In this document: positions 40,336 through 48,445 of the stretch, in pieces
Position numbering within the stretch: position 1 is the first letter of the stretch
Layout: every line of letters starts with the position of its first letter
Assembly: GCF_017876095.1 (NCBI RefSeq)
Contig: NZ_JAGINM010000001.1
Span: 124,001-188,000 of the forward strand
Reading direction: 5' to 3'
Length of the DNA stretch: 64,000 bases
DNA from: Azospirillum agricola
GTDB taxonomy: Bacteria > Pseudomonadota > Alphaproteobacteria > Azospirillales > Azospirillaceae
Made by a program: the position numbers and the translations under genes
The notes under the pieces: generated by a model
What the model was told of the DNA's origin: nothing
The model's database searches: none
The model's input: only the letters and a program-made list of their open reading frames with translations

Positions 40336-40608
40336 GTGAACAAGAACGATCTCGTGGCGCATGTGGCCGATGCGTCGGGTTTGTCTAAAACTGACGCGAC
40401 CAAGGCGGTCGATGCGGTGTTCGAGGGCATTGCCGACTCGCTGAAGAAGGGCGACGAGGTCCGCTTGGTCGGTTTCGGCACCTTCGCGGTGGCCGAGCGC
40501 GCCGCCAGCGAGGGCCGCAATCCGCGCACGGGCGAGAAGATCGACATTCCGGCGTCCAAGCAGCCGAAGTTCAAGGCCGGCAAGACGCTGAAGGACGCCC
40601 TGAACTGA
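40336..40608 (+). CDS. hupB: HU DNA-binding protein
   Basis: HU is a small, abundant dimeric DNA-bending nucleoid protein. It is 90 residues with the whole family signature: MNKNDLVAHVADASGLSKTD, VRLVGFGTFAV, the DNA-binding arm ERAASEGRNPRTGEKIDIPA with the RNPRTG tip, and KFKAGKTLKDALN. The start is GTG with GGAAGGGGG upstream. Position after lon is conserved in proteobacteria. A strong terminator follows. Confidence 0.96.
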   Translation: MNKNDLVAHVADASGLSKTDATKAVDAVFEGIADSLKKGDEVRLVGFGTFAVAERAASEGRNPRTGEKIDIPASKQPKFKAGKTLKDALN

Positions 40609-40654
40609 TTGGTGAACCGATCTTGAACTGATCGGCGCCTTCGGGGCATAGTGC

Positions 40655-40689
40655 GGCCGGCCGGACCCCTGTCCGGCCGGTTTCGTTTC
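40655..40689 (+). terminator. rho-independent terminator after hupB
   Basis: The perfect arms CCGGCCGGAC and GTCCGGCCGG are followed by TTTCGTTTCG. Confidence 0.85.
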
Positions 40690-40706
40690 GGGTCGGTTTC
40701 CTTTTC

Positions 40707-40781
40707 GGGCGATTAGCTCAGCGGTAGAGCGCCTCGTTTACACCGAGGTGGCCGGGGGTTCGATCCCCTCATCGCCCACCA
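40707..40781 (+). tRNA. tRNA-Val (anticodon TAC)
   Basis: The acceptor GGGCGAT pairs with ATCGCCC and ACCA is encoded. The anticodon stem CCTCG/CGAGG holds TTTACAC, anticodon TAC. The D arm is GCTCAGCGGTAGAGC and the T arm GGGGGTTCGATCCCC. Confidence 0.95.
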
Positions 40782-40807
40782 ATCCTTTCCATGCTGTTGC
40801 GCGAAAG

Positions 40808-40830
40808 AACGGCCCTGAGAGGGGCCGTTT
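40808..40830 (+). terminator. hairpin after tRNA-Val(TAC)
   Basis: AACGGCCC and GGGCCGTT arms have a 6-base loop, followed by TTCGCATTT. Confidence 0.65.
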
Positions 40831-41023
40831 CGCATTTCCGTGGCATGCCCGATGTTGCACTGCGTGTCTCTCCCTATTGGAAGCGCAACCGGAAAACGAT
40901 AAAGGTGAGGGTGTCGGCCACAGCGCGCGGATCGCGGACCGTTGGGGTTCGCGTCGGGCGCGAGGTCGGGTTCCTGCAATCATGCGGCGGCCCGTCGGCC
41001 GCCTCGATCCTTCCGGAGGCTCC

Positions 41024-41320
41024 ATGGCTTTTCCCACCGCCGTCAACAGCCAGATCACCGATTCGGTTACCCAGGCGAACGTCAAGGTGCTGGGCGATTC
41101 CCCCGCCATGGCGATGGGCAACCTGCTCGCTGCCGCGTCCCGGCAGGCATTGGCCGACGCCGCCAACAACGCGGCGCAGAGCTTTGCAACCATGGTGGAG
41201 TGGCAGCGCGCCCTGGGCGCCCAGGCGACGTTGGCCACCGGCATCGGCGTGGCGACCCTCTATTCGCTCGACACGGTTTCCGACGCCGTCGCCACCGCCA
41301 GAATTCTCGCTTCCAAATAA
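41024..41320 (+). CDS. rebB: RebB-family R-body protein
   Basis: Reb proteins polymerise into R-bodies, coiled ribbons that unroll inside bacteria such as Caedibacter, and homologues occur in many free-living proteobacteria. The 98-residue protein has the strongly conserved family N-terminus: AVNSQITDSVTQANVKVLGD (residues 6-25), then SPAMAMGNL, an alanine-rich helix (AAASRQALADAANNAAQSF) and the C-terminal signature GVATLYSLDTVSDAVATARI. GGAGG lies 6 bases before the ATG. Only one reb gene is seen; typical clusters have several plus a regulator. It could work with reb genes elsewhere. It stands alone between tRNA-Val and the terC leader. Confidence 0.85.
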   Translation: MAFPTAVNSQITDSVTQANVKVLGDSPAMAMGNLLAAASRQALADAANNAAQSFATMVEWQRALGAQATLATGIGVATLYSLDTVSDAVATARILASK

Positions 41321-41384
41321 CGTCGGCGGCTGTTCCGGCGCCCTCAGCCACCCGGACCTTCCTATTCCCATGGTGGTTGGGGGC

Positions 41385-41500
41385 ATCGGTTTGCGGGGGG
41401 CTGGGTCCACCGCTTGGGGGTTGAAGGACGCTTGGCCTTGGCGTAAAGCCACGGCAACCAGGCCGGGCCCCTCTGGCAACCCCCCTCAGGGGTTGCGATG
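41385..41500 (+). ncRNA. candidate yybP-ykoY-type (Mn2+) riboswitch before terC
   Basis: The 299-base gap before the TerC gene contains TTTGCGGGGGGCTGGG, then CACGGCAACCAGGCCGGGCCCC, which resembles the conserved GCAACC...CC core of the yybP-ykoY manganese riboswitch. The strong hairpin GCAACCCCCCTCAGGGGTTGC (41476-41496) follows and may be the expression platform. TerC-family genes of this type are a classic target of the class. I could not fold the aptamer, and the first conserved block is a poor match. Confidence 0.4.
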
Positions 41501-41619
41501 TCGGACTGGATTTCCGATGGAGTGGCCCCGGTTCGTGCGTTTCCTCGCGCGCGTGCGGTGTTCCTGCGACGAAGCGTGCCGTCACTCCTCCCGTGCCCCT
41601 ACGCGAGGACGCTTCCCGC

Positions 41620-42276
41620 ATGAGCGAGCTTTTCACCGCGGACGCCCTGACGGCGCTTCTGCAAGTCATCATGATCGATCTGGTTCTGGCCGGCGACAAC
41701 GCCATCGTCATCGGCCTCGCCGCCGCCGGGCTGCCGCGCGACCAGCGCGGCAAGGCCATTCTGGTCGGCATCCTGGCCGCCACGGTTCTGCGCATCGCCT
41801 TCGCGGCGGTCACCACCCAGCTTCTTCAGATCATCGGCCTGCTGCTGGCGGGCGGCGTGCTGCTCCTGTGGGTCTGCTGGAAGATGTGGCGCGAGCTGCG
41901 CGCCTCCCACGCGAGCGAGGACGAGGCGGTGGAGGCGCTGTCGGACAGCGACCTCGACGGGGATGGCGCCGTCGCCGGCTCGGCGCCGCGCAAGACGCTG
42001 CCCCAGGCGATCTGGCAGATCATCGTCGCCGACGTCTCCATGTCCCTCGACAACGTGCTGGCGGTGGCCGGTGCCGCGCGCGAGCACATGACCGTGCTGG
42101 TGATCGGCCTGACCTTGTCCATCGCCCTGATGGGTCTTGCCGCCAGCCTCATCGCGCGGGTTCTCCAGAAGCACCGCTGGGTCGCCTATGTCGGCCTGCT
42201 GGTCATCCTCTACGTGTCGCTCGACATGATCTATCGTGGCGCGATGGAGGTCTGGCCCCTGGTGAACGGCCACTGA
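41620..42276 (+). CDS. TerC/YjbE-family integral membrane protein
   Basis: This 218-residue polytopic protein has about six to seven membrane helices. It begins MSELFTADALTALLQVIMID and carries the family hallmarks DLVLAGDNAIVIGLAAAGLP and, in the second half, VADVSMSLDNVLAVAGAA, where acidic residues in membrane helices mark the TerC metal-transport family. Members export Mn2+ or help load metal into exported enzymes. A loop between residues 95 and 130 is acidic and hydrophilic. The start at 41620 is preferred to an in-frame codon at 41593 (AGGAC about 10 bases upstream). A possible manganese riboswitch precedes it. Confidence 0.85.
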   Translation: MSELFTADALTALLQVIMIDLVLAGDNAIVIGLAAAGLPRDQRGKAILVGILAATVLRIAFAAVTTQLLQIIGLLLAGGVLLLWVCWKMWRELRASHASEDEAVEALSDSDLDGDGAVAGSAPRKTLPQAIWQIIVADVSMSLDNVLAVAGAAREHMTVLVIGLTLSIALMGLAASLIARVLQKHRWVAYVGLLVILYVSLDMIYRGAMEVWPLVNGH

Positions 42277-42364
42277 CGCGCTTCGCGTCCGGTCTGCGTC
42301 CCGGAAAATCCGGGGTGACGCGCGGCACGGGATCGCTTATCAACGGGCCTGGGCTTTCAAGCGG

Positions 42365-43123
42365 ATGGTTGTTCCCGTGTCGCGATTCGCCGTGGTCTGC
42401 CTGCTCGCCGCCGTGACCGGCGGCCTTGCCGGCTGTTCTTCCGATTATTCCCCCAACACCTACGCCAGCAACGCCGTCCAGCAGGCCAACAAGGTCGAGC
42501 CGGCGATCGTCGTCGGCTTCCGTCAGGTCGCGATCAGCGCCAACGGCACGGTCGGCGCGGTCAGCGGCGGCGCGGCCGGCGGCATCCTCGGCGCGCAGGT
42601 CGGGTCCGGCGGCATGAGCGCCGCGCTGGGCACGGTCGGCGGCACCGCCATCGGCACGATCCTCGGCAACACGCTGGAGCACATCAGCGGCGACACGACC
42701 GGCTGGGAGTACATCGTCCGCAAGCCGAACAACGAGCTGCTGTCCCTGACCCAGCGCGAGCCGAAGCCGCTGCCCATCGGGCAGAAGGTGCTGGTCATCA
42801 CCGGCAGCCAGGCCCGCATCGTCCCCGACTACTCGACCCCGGCCGAGGCGACACCGCCCGAACCGGAGAAGCCCAGGGCCGAGGCCAAGCCCGCTCCCGA
42901 GCCGGAAGCCCGGACGGACCCCAAGCCGGACATCCGCGCCGAACCGTTGCCGCCCCCCTCCGCCCAGCCGGAAGGCGGCGCGCCCGAAGCGGCGCCGCCG
43001 GCTTCGGGGCCGTCCGCTTCGGGGCCGGTGCGCCTTGCTCCGGCAGCGGAGCCTCCGGCGGCCGTGCCGCCCCCGGTCGCTCCGCTGCCCCTGTCGGGCG
43101 ACGCGGTGCGGATGGCCGAGTAG
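42365..43123 (+). CDS. glycine-zipper outer-membrane lipoprotein (SlyB-like)
   Basis: The 252-residue lipoprotein has lipobox GLAGC (about Cys24), then a short domain that resembles the SlyB/Pcp outer-membrane family: VVGFRQVAISANGTVGAVSGG, a glycine zipper (GGAAGGILGAQVGSGG, GGTAIGTILGNTLE), and VITGSQARIV. The last 100 residues are a Pro/Ala/Glu-rich, unstructured extension not usual for the family and probably spanning the periplasm. It is monocistronic as far as I can see. Confidence 0.75.
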   Translation: MVVPVSRFAVVCLLAAVTGGLAGCSSDYSPNTYASNAVQQANKVEPAIVVGFRQVAISANGTVGAVSGGAAGGILGAQVGSGGMSAALGTVGGTAIGTILGNTLEHISGDTTGWEYIVRKPNNELLSLTQREPKPLPIGQKVLVITGSQARIVPDYSTPAEATPPEPEKPRAEAKPAPEPEARTDPKPDIRAEPLPPPSAQPEGGAPEAAPPASGPSASGPVRLAPAAEPPAAVPPPVAPLPLSGDAVRMAE

Positions 43124-43222
43124 CGCGGGCGCTGTTCCGGTCCGTCCTCGCCGGGCTTGCCTGGATCGGCGGTTTCGCACACTGTTCGGGCCGCCAACAG
43201 ACCGCGCAAGATCCGAGGACCC

Positions 43223-43711
43223 ATGACCGAAGCCGCCACTCCCACCGCTCCCGCCATCGCCAAGGACGAGTTGGACACCCTGATCCGCGAAGGGGTTCCG
43301 CTGGTCGGCAGCTTCGGCGTGGCGATCGACAGCCTGGGCGCCGGGACGATCCGGCTGCGGCTGCCCTACAAGGACGATTTCGTGCGGCCGGGCGGCACGG
43401 TGACCGGGCCGGCGATGTTCGGGCTGGCCGACGTGGCGCTCTACGGCGCGGTGCTCAGCCTGATCGGGCGGGTCGAACTGGCGGTCACCACCAGCATGAC
43501 CATCAATTTCCTGCGCCGCCCGCCGCCGGTCGCCATCGTCGCCGAGGCCCGCATCCTCAAGATGGGCAAGCGGCTGGCCTATGGCGAGATCCTGATCTTC
43601 TCCGAGGGCGACCCGGAGCCCGTCGCCCACGCCACCGGCACCTATTCGATTCCGCCCCATGATCCGGTGAAGCTTGCGGTATCTGGATACCAGGGATCGG
43701 CGTCTGACTGA
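43223..43711 (+). CDS. PaaI-like hotdog-fold thioesterase
   Basis: This 162-residue protein is similar to PaaI/YbgC-type acyl-CoA thioesterases. Hotdog-fold features are LPYKDDFVRPGGTVTGPAMFGLAD (the catalytic region, with Asp in GLAD on the central helix), TSMTINFLRRPP and VAEARILKMGKRLAYGEI. The substrate cannot be inferred. CGAGGAC lies upstream of the ATG at 43223; the frame extends back to 43157. A hairpin (GCGGTAT-TGAG-ATACCGC, 43742-43759) follows. Confidence 0.8.
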   Translation: MTEAATPTAPAIAKDELDTLIREGVPLVGSFGVAIDSLGAGTIRLRLPYKDDFVRPGGTVTGPAMFGLADVALYGAVLSLIGRVELAVTTSMTINFLRRPPPVAIVAEARILKMGKRLAYGEILIFSEGDPEPVAHATGTYSIPPHDPVKLAVSGYQGSASD

Positions 43712-43741
43712 AAAATCCTTTGGAATCAATGCCATTCAATG

Positions 43742-43759
43742 AGCGGTATTGAGATACCG
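43742..43759 (+). terminator. hairpin after the thioesterase gene
   Basis: GCGGTAT and ATACCGC form a perfect stem with a four-base loop. It is not followed by a T run. Confidence 0.4.
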
Positions 43760-43797
43760 CGAATGCAATTCATTGATTTTAAAGTGAAATTTTTCCA

Positions 43798-43826
43798 TTG
43801 ACAGCCCGATCCATGAACCGTCATAA
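43798..43826 (+). promoter_or_regulatory. promoter for rplM-rpsI
   Basis: A perfect -35 hexamer TTGACA (43798-43803) and 17-base spacer precede TCATAA as -10, about 65 bases before rplM in an AT-richer stretch. Confidence 0.6.
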
Positions 43827-43891
43827 ACCGTCCGCTTCGGCGCCCCGGATTCGGCGGCCCGCCGATCTGTGGCAGAATTAAGAGTGTGGCG

Positions 43892-44356
43892 ATGAAGACC
43901 TTCAATCTGAAGCCGACCGACATCGAGAAGAAGTGGTACGTCGTCGATGCCGACGGCCTCGTTCTCGGACGGCTTGCCAGCATCCTGGCGAACATCCTGC
44001 GCGGCAAGAACAAGCCGACCTACACCCCCCACATGGATTGCGGCGATCACATCGTCGTCATCAACGCGGAGAAGGTGAAGCTGACCGGCAACAAGCGCGA
44101 CGCCGACATCTTCTACTGGCACACCGGCTATCCGGGCGGCATCAAGGGCCGTTCGAAGGGCCAGATCCTGGACGGCAAGTACCCGGAGCGTGTCATCGAG
44201 AAGGCCGTGGAGCGCATGGTTCCGCGCGGTCCGCTCGGCCGCAAGCAGATGACCCACCTCAAGGTCTACAAGGGCGCCGCCCACCCGCATGAGGCCCAGC
44301 AGCCCGTCGCCATCGACGTCGCCGCCCTGAACCCGAAGAACAAGCGGAGCGCGTAA
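43892..44356 (+). CDS. rplM: 50S ribosomal protein L13
   Basis: L13 is an early-assembling large-subunit protein. It has 154 residues when started at ATG 43892 ([15 protein letters not shown]), the typical alphaproteobacterial length; an upstream GTG at 43886 would add two residues. Motifs: [48 protein letters not shown] and [19 protein letters not shown]. rpsI follows after five bases, the near-universal L13-S9 operon. Confidence 0.97.
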   Translation: MKTFNLKPTDIEKKWYVVDADGLVLGRLASILANILRGKNKPTYTPHMDCGDHIVVINAEKVKLTGNKRDADIFYWHTGYPGGIKGRSKGQILDGKYPERVIEKAVERMVPRGPLGRKQMTHLKVYKGAAHPHEAQQPVAIDVAALNPKNKRSA

Positions 44357-44361
44357 TCCAA

Positions 44362-44850
44362 ATGGCTCAGGTTACCACCACCCTTTCCGGCCTGAAGGAT
44401 CTGACGGGCGCCGCCACCACCGCGACCGTCACCGAAGAGCTGGCCGCTCCGAAGCTCGACGCGCAGGGCCGCGCCTACGCCACCGGCAAGCGCAAGGACG
44501 CCGTCGCCCGCGTGTGGATCAAGCCGGGCTCCGGCAAGGTCACCGTCAACGGCCGCGACCAGAGCGTCTATTTCGCCCGCCCGGTGCTGCGCATGATGAT
44601 CGCCCAGCCCTTCGGCCTGACCGAGCGCGTCGAGCAGTTCGACGTGGTCGCCACGGTCGCCGGCGGCGGTCTGTCGGGTCAGGCCGGTGCGGTCCGTCAC
44701 GGCATCTCGAAGGCCCTGACCTACTTCGAGCCGGCCCTGCGCCCGCCGTTGAAGGCCGCCGGCTTCCTGACCCGCGACGCCCGTACGGTCGAGCGTAAGA
44801 AGTACGGCCGCGCCAAGGCCCGCCGCAGCTTCCAGTTCTCGAAGCGCTAA
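44362..44850 (+). CDS. rpsI: 30S ribosomal protein S9
   Basis: S9 binds 16S rRNA at the small-subunit head, with its C-terminal tail reaching the P-site tRNA. It has 162 residues, with a roughly 35-residue N-terminal extension typical of alphaproteobacteria before the conserved [35 protein letters not shown] and the C-terminal [17 protein letters not shown] (ending in the universal SKR) are intact. It is the last gene of the operon, followed by a strong terminator. Confidence 0.97.
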   Translation: MAQVTTTLSGLKDLTGAATTATVTEELAAPKLDAQGRAYATGKRKDAVARVWIKPGSGKVTVNGRDQSVYFARPVLRMMIAQPFGLTERVEQFDVVATVAGGGLSGQAGAVRHGISKALTYFEPALRPPLKAAGFLTRDARTVERKKYGRAKARRSFQFSKR

Positions 44851-44884
44851 GGCCCTACCCGGACCCGCGTCGCTACGGTACAAG

Positions 44885-44921
44885 CGAGGGGCGTCCCGAA
44901 AGGGACGCCCCTTTCTTTTTG
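44885..44921 (+). terminator. rho-independent terminator after rpsI
   Basis: The arms GAGGGGCGTCCC and GGGACGCCCCTT are followed by TCTTTTTG. Confidence 0.95.
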
Positions 44922-44959
44922 TCTCTTCCATGACTTTTCCAGCGAAGGACACCGGTTTC

Positions 44960-46036
44960 ATGGCCCTGATCAGCACGTCTGGCAGCACACCCGGCGGCAC
45001 GAAGATCCGCGTCGGCATCCTGGGCGCGTCCGGTTACACCGGCGCCGAACTGGTGCGCATGCTGCTGCGTCACCCGAACGTCGAGATCGCGGCGCTGACC
45101 GCCGAGCGACAGGCCGGAAAGCCGTTGGCCGAGGTGTTCCCGCATCTGGGCGGCTTCGGCCTGCCCGATCTGGTGAAGATCGATCAGGTCAGGTGGGACG
45201 GGCTGGACTTCGTTTTCTGCGCCCTGCCGCACGGCACCACGCAGGAGGTCATCGCCGGCCTGCCGAGCGGGCTGAAGGTGGTCGACCTGTCCGCCGATTT
45301 CCGGCTGACCGACCCGGCCGAATACGCGACCTGGTACGGGCACGAGCACCGCGCCACCGATCTCCAGAAGGAGGTCGCCTACGGCCTGACCGAGTTCAAC
45401 CGCCAGGGCGTGCGCAAGGCGCGCGTGGTGGCCAACCCCGGCTGCTACCCGACCTGCTCGCTGCTGCCGCTGCTGCCGCTGCTGCTGGAGAACCAGATCG
45501 AGCCGGGCGGGATCGTCATCGACGCCAAGTCCGGCGTGTCGGGTGCCGGCCGCGACGCCAAGCAGGCCAACCTGTTCTGCGAGGTGTCGGAGGGCTTCAA
45601 CGCCTACGGCGTCGGCCATCACCGCCACATGCCGGAGATCGAGCAGGAGCTGCGGCTGGCCGCCGGCCGGCCGGTGACCGTCTCCTTCACGCCGCATCTG
45701 GTGCCGATGAACCGCGGCATGCTGGCGACGATCTATGTCCGCATGGCCGAGGGCGTCACCGCCGACGACCTGCGGGCGACTCTCGCCGCGCGCTACGCCG
45801 ACGAACCCTTCGTCGGGGTGACCCCCGCCGGGGTCGTGCCGGCCACCCGCCATGTCCGCGCGTCGAATCACGCGCTGATGGGCGTGGTCGCCGACCGCAC
45901 CCCGCGCGGCGCCATCATCGTCTCGGTCATCGACAATCTGGTGAAGGGCGCCTCGGGGCAGGCGATCCAGAACATGAACGTCATGCTCGGCCTGGGCGAG
46001 ACCACCGGCATCGATCAGGCGCCGCTGTTCCCGTGA
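44960..46036 (+). CDS. argC: N-acetyl-gamma-glutamyl-phosphate reductase
   Basis: ArgC reduces N-acetylglutamyl phosphate with NADPH in arginine synthesis. The protein has 358 residues with the Rossmann motif VGILGASGYTGAELVRML near the N-terminus, CALPHGTTQE, DLSADFRL and the active-site cysteine in ANPGCYPTCSLLPL. The downstream DAKSGVSGAGR and FTPHLVPMNRGM motifs are also typical. The ATG at 44960 has GAAGGA 9 bases upstream and is preferred over 44930. It lies just after rpsI. Confidence 0.95.
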   Translation: MALISTSGSTPGGTKIRVGILGASGYTGAELVRMLLRHPNVEIAALTAERQAGKPLAEVFPHLGGFGLPDLVKIDQVRWDGLDFVFCALPHGTTQEVIAGLPSGLKVVDLSADFRLTDPAEYATWYGHEHRATDLQKEVAYGLTEFNRQGVRKARVVANPGCYPTCSLLPLLPLLLENQIEPGGIVIDAKSGVSGAGRDAKQANLFCEVSEGFNAYGVGHHRHMPEIEQELRLAAGRPVTVSFTPHLVPMNRGMLATIYVRMAEGVTADDLRATLAARYADEPFVGVTPAGVVPATRHVRASNHALMGVVADRTPRGAIIVSVIDNLVKGASGQAIQNMNVMLGLGETTGIDQAPLFP

Positions 46037-46088
46037 CCTTGTTCCGGAGCGGTCCGGCAAGATCACGACACAGATGAGGGTCGGGACC

Positions 46089-46123
46089 GGCGTCCGGCGC
46101 ATGGCAGTGTGACGCCGGACGCC
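46089..46123 (+). terminator. hairpin after argC
   Basis: The perfect arms GGCGTCCGGCG and CGCCGGACGCC are separated by a 13-base loop. Confidence 0.55.
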
Positions 46124-46242
46124 CAGTGTTGCAAAGACGCAGCAATACCGACCCGCTTTGACCGTGCACCACGAATTCGGGTGGTGCCCTTGGGCGCGGG
46201 GTGTTTCAATCCCGCGCGTCACGCATGGTTCAGGTAGACGTC

Positions 46243-46761
46243 ATGTCCGGTCTCGTCCGCGCCTTCAACGGCATCCTTCCCACCATCGACCCGACCGCCT
46301 TCATCGCGGAAACGGCGGTGGTGATCGGCGATGTCGTCATCGGGCCGGACAGCGGCATCTGGTATGGCTGCACCGTGCGCGGAGACGTGAACGAAATCCG
46401 GATCGGTGCCCGCACCAACATCCAGGACGGCACCGTGATCCACGTGGCCTCCGAGGGGCAGGGCACCTACATCGGCGACGACATCACGGTCGGCCACATG
46501 GCGCTGCTGCACGCCTGCACGCTTGAGGACGGCTGCTTCATCGGCATGAAGGCCTGCGTCATGGACGGGGCGCATGTCGAGTCGGGGGCGATGGTCGCCG
46601 CCGGTGCCCTCGTGACGCCCGGCAAGCGGGTGACACGGGGATTCTTGTGGGCCGGAAGTCCCGCAAGGCCGGTTCGCGAGCTTTCCGAGCGTGATCTCGG
46701 CTTTTTTCCGGTGTCCGCCCGCCGCTATGCGGATTTGGCGGAAACCTACCGGAAAAGCTGA
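46243..46761 (+). CDS. gamma-class carbonic anhydrase-like protein
   Basis: This 172-residue left-handed beta-helix protein is built of hexapeptide repeats ([51 protein letters not shown]). The metal-site histidines of the gamma-CA family are found in [18 protein letters not shown] and the nearby repeat. It belongs to the YrdA/PaaY subgroup; members are trimers, and activity is often unproven. The start is uncertain: ATG at 46243 ([10 protein letters not shown]) matches the family best, with 46225 as an alternative. Confidence 0.82.
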   Translation: MSGLVRAFNGILPTIDPTAFIAETAVVIGDVVIGPDSGIWYGCTVRGDVNEIRIGARTNIQDGTVIHVASEGQGTYIGDDITVGHMALLHACTLEDGCFIGMKACVMDGAHVESGAMVAAGALVTPGKRVTRGFLWAGSPARPVRELSERDLGFFPVSARRYADLAETYRKS

Positions 46762-46948
46762 TATGGAAGAGGAGCATAGGTCCAAGTAACGGGGCAAACA
46801 GGCCGTTCGGCAGAGGTTTCGGAACAACGCCGGACACCACATGTTGGACCGCTGGCTGCCGCGCTTGCACGTGGGCGGATGCTTCGATTGAAAGGTTCAT
46901 CCCCCGCAGGCACTCTGATGGGGAAGGGTTCTGGAAGGGAGTGAAGAC

Positions 46949-47560
46949 ATGAAGACTCTTGTTCGCGCTGGTCTGGCGGTCGTGCCGGCCGCTATCGTTG
47001 CCATCGGTCTGGCTGGCGCCGCCAACGCCCAGGACGCGAGCCTGGTCGGCATCGGCACCAAGTGGTGCAACCCGGTGATCGGCTGGACCGGTCAGGTTCC
47101 GGGCGGCGTCGATGCCCGCACCGCCAATGGCGGTTATGTGATCCACCAGGGCAGCTACCCGTGCCCGCCGGAAGCCGCTGCTCCGGCCGTCGCTCCGGTG
47201 GCTCAGGTTCAGAACGAATACCTGGTGTTCTTCGACTGGGACAAGTCGGTCGTCACCCCGGCCGCCGACCGCGTGATCGGCGACGCCGTGGCCGCGATCA
47301 GCAAGTCGGGCGGCGCGCGCATCCATGTTGTCGGCCACACCGACAGCTCGGGTTCGCCGGCCTACAACCAGCGCCTGTCGATCCGTCGCGCCGACGCGGT
47401 GAAGAAGGCTCTGGTCGCCAAGGGCATCCCGGCCGCCAACGTCACCACCGAAGGCAAGGGCGAGGGCCAGCTGCTGGTCCAGACCGGCCCGAACGTCCGC
47501 GAGCCGTCGAACCGTCGCGCGCAGATCCTGCCGCGCGGTGTCAACGCCCCGTCGTCCTAA
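46949..47560 (+). CDS. OmpA-family outer-membrane protein
   Basis: This 203-residue protein has a signal peptide (to ANAQD, about residue 28). A central region with cysteines (KWCNPVIGW and YPCPPEAA) and a Pro/Ala linker lead to a C-terminal OmpA-like peptidoglycan-binding domain: YLVFFDWDKSVVTPAADRV, IHVVGHTDSSGSPAYNQRLS and a GEGQLLVQT end. The binding aspartate and arginine are retained (HTDSSG, NRRAQI). It lacks a beta-barrel, so it probably links a periplasmic or lipoprotein partner to the wall. AAGGGAGTGAAG precedes the ATG. Confidence 0.87.
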   Translation: MKTLVRAGLAVVPAAIVAIGLAGAANAQDASLVGIGTKWCNPVIGWTGQVPGGVDARTANGGYVIHQGSYPCPPEAAAPAVAPVAQVQNEYLVFFDWDKSVVTPAADRVIGDAVAAISKSGGARIHVVGHTDSSGSPAYNQRLSIRRADAVKKALVAKGIPAANVTTEGKGEGQLLVQTGPNVREPSNRRAQILPRGVNAPSS

Positions 47561-47621
47561 TCGGACGAACGGGCCGGGGCCGCTCCGGGGGTATCGGGGC
47601 GGCTTCGGCTTGCGTGAAAAA

Positions 47622-47662
47622 GAAAAGGGCCGCGATCGGATCCTCCGGTCGCGGCCCTTTTC
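47622..47662. terminator. bidirectional terminator
   Basis: AAAAGGGCCGCGA and its partner TCGCGGCCCTTTT are convergent with the FMN-barrel gene; A and T runs flank the stem. Confidence 0.92.
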
Positions 47663-47684
47663 TTTTCTGAGGTTGGCGGGCGCC

Positions 47685-48335
47685 TCACTCCCCGTCGCGG
47701 ACCGGCGTGCCGGCGACCAGCGACAACGGCACGAGGCCGGCCCAGACCGGACGATCCATGTCCTCCGGATCGTCGCCCGGCGGGCCGGAACGGACCTTGG
47801 CCGAGGCTTCGGCGATGGGGAAGGCCAGCACGGCGGTGGCCTTCAGCTCCTGCGCGTTGGGCGCGCGAACCTTGGCGGCGCGGCCGGGCTCGATCTTCTC
47901 GACCAGCGCGTCGAGCACCGCGCGCTTTTCCGTTTCCTCCTCGACCAGCCGCGGGCGGCCGAACAGGACCACCGAGCGGTAGTTGACCGAATGGTTGAAG
48001 GCCGAGCGGGCCAGCACCCAGGCGTCGATCAGCGAGACGGTGACGCAGGCCTCGTCGCCCGATTGCAGGCGGCGGATCATCCGGCTTGCCGAGGAGCCGT
48101 GGATCATCAGCTCGCCGCCGACCCGCCAGGGCACGGTCGGGATGACCACGGGAACCGGCCTGGAGTCCGGAGACTCGCCGCCGTCGATGAAGCCGACATG
48201 GCAGACCGCGGCCTCGTCGATGATGGCGTGGATGGTGGCGACGTCGTGGGAGCCGCGATCGCCCCGCCGCACCGCGCGGGTGCGCGGGGTCTGGGGCAGG
48301 GGCTGGGCGGTGTCGGCGGAATGGGCGCTGCTCAT
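47685..48335 (-). CDS. pyridoxamine 5'-phosphate oxidase-family FMN-binding protein
   Basis: This 216-residue protein resembles the split-barrel flavin family: AVCHVGFIDGGESPDSRPVPVVIP is the N-terminal strand pair, MIHGSSASRMIRRLQSGDEACVTVSLIDAW the second, and NHSVNYRSVVLFGRPRLVE the dimer region. The specific reaction is unknown; the name of the family reflects similarity, not proof of PNP oxidation. It is divergent from a MocR regulator, a pairing common for regulators of such genes. The start at 48335 (MSSAHSAD) gives the normal length; the frame extends to 48428 inside the neighbour's promoter region. Confidence 0.8.
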   Translation of the reverse strand: MSSAHSADTAQPLPQTPRTRAVRRGDRGSHDVATIHAIIDEAAVCHVGFIDGGESPDSRPVPVVIPTVPWRVGGELMIHGSSASRMIRRLQSGDEACVTVSLIDAWVLARSAFNHSVNYRSVVLFGRPRLVEEETEKRAVLDALVEKIEPGRAAKVRAPNAQELKATAVLAFPIAEASAKVRSGPPGDDPEDMDRPVWAGLVPLSLVAGTPVRDGE

Positions 48336-48385
48336 GGCCTGGCGGGTCCGGCTGGGTTGCGATGCCGGAGCTTTGCGGCGAAAAT

Positions 48386-48430
48386 GGTCCGGTTGAAAGG
48401 TCCGGTTGGCTCTTTCCGTTGGGTCCAATT
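48386..48430. promoter_or_regulatory. tandem GGTCC-type repeats, candidate MocR operator
   Basis: GGTCCGGTTG occurs at 48386-48395 and 48399-48408 (13-base period), and GGTCCAATT at 48422-48430. They lie in the divergent region between the FMN-barrel gene and the MocR-type gene. Such direct repeats are typical binding sites of MocR proteins. Confidence 0.45.
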
Positions 48431-48445
48431 CGAAAGGCCGTGCTG

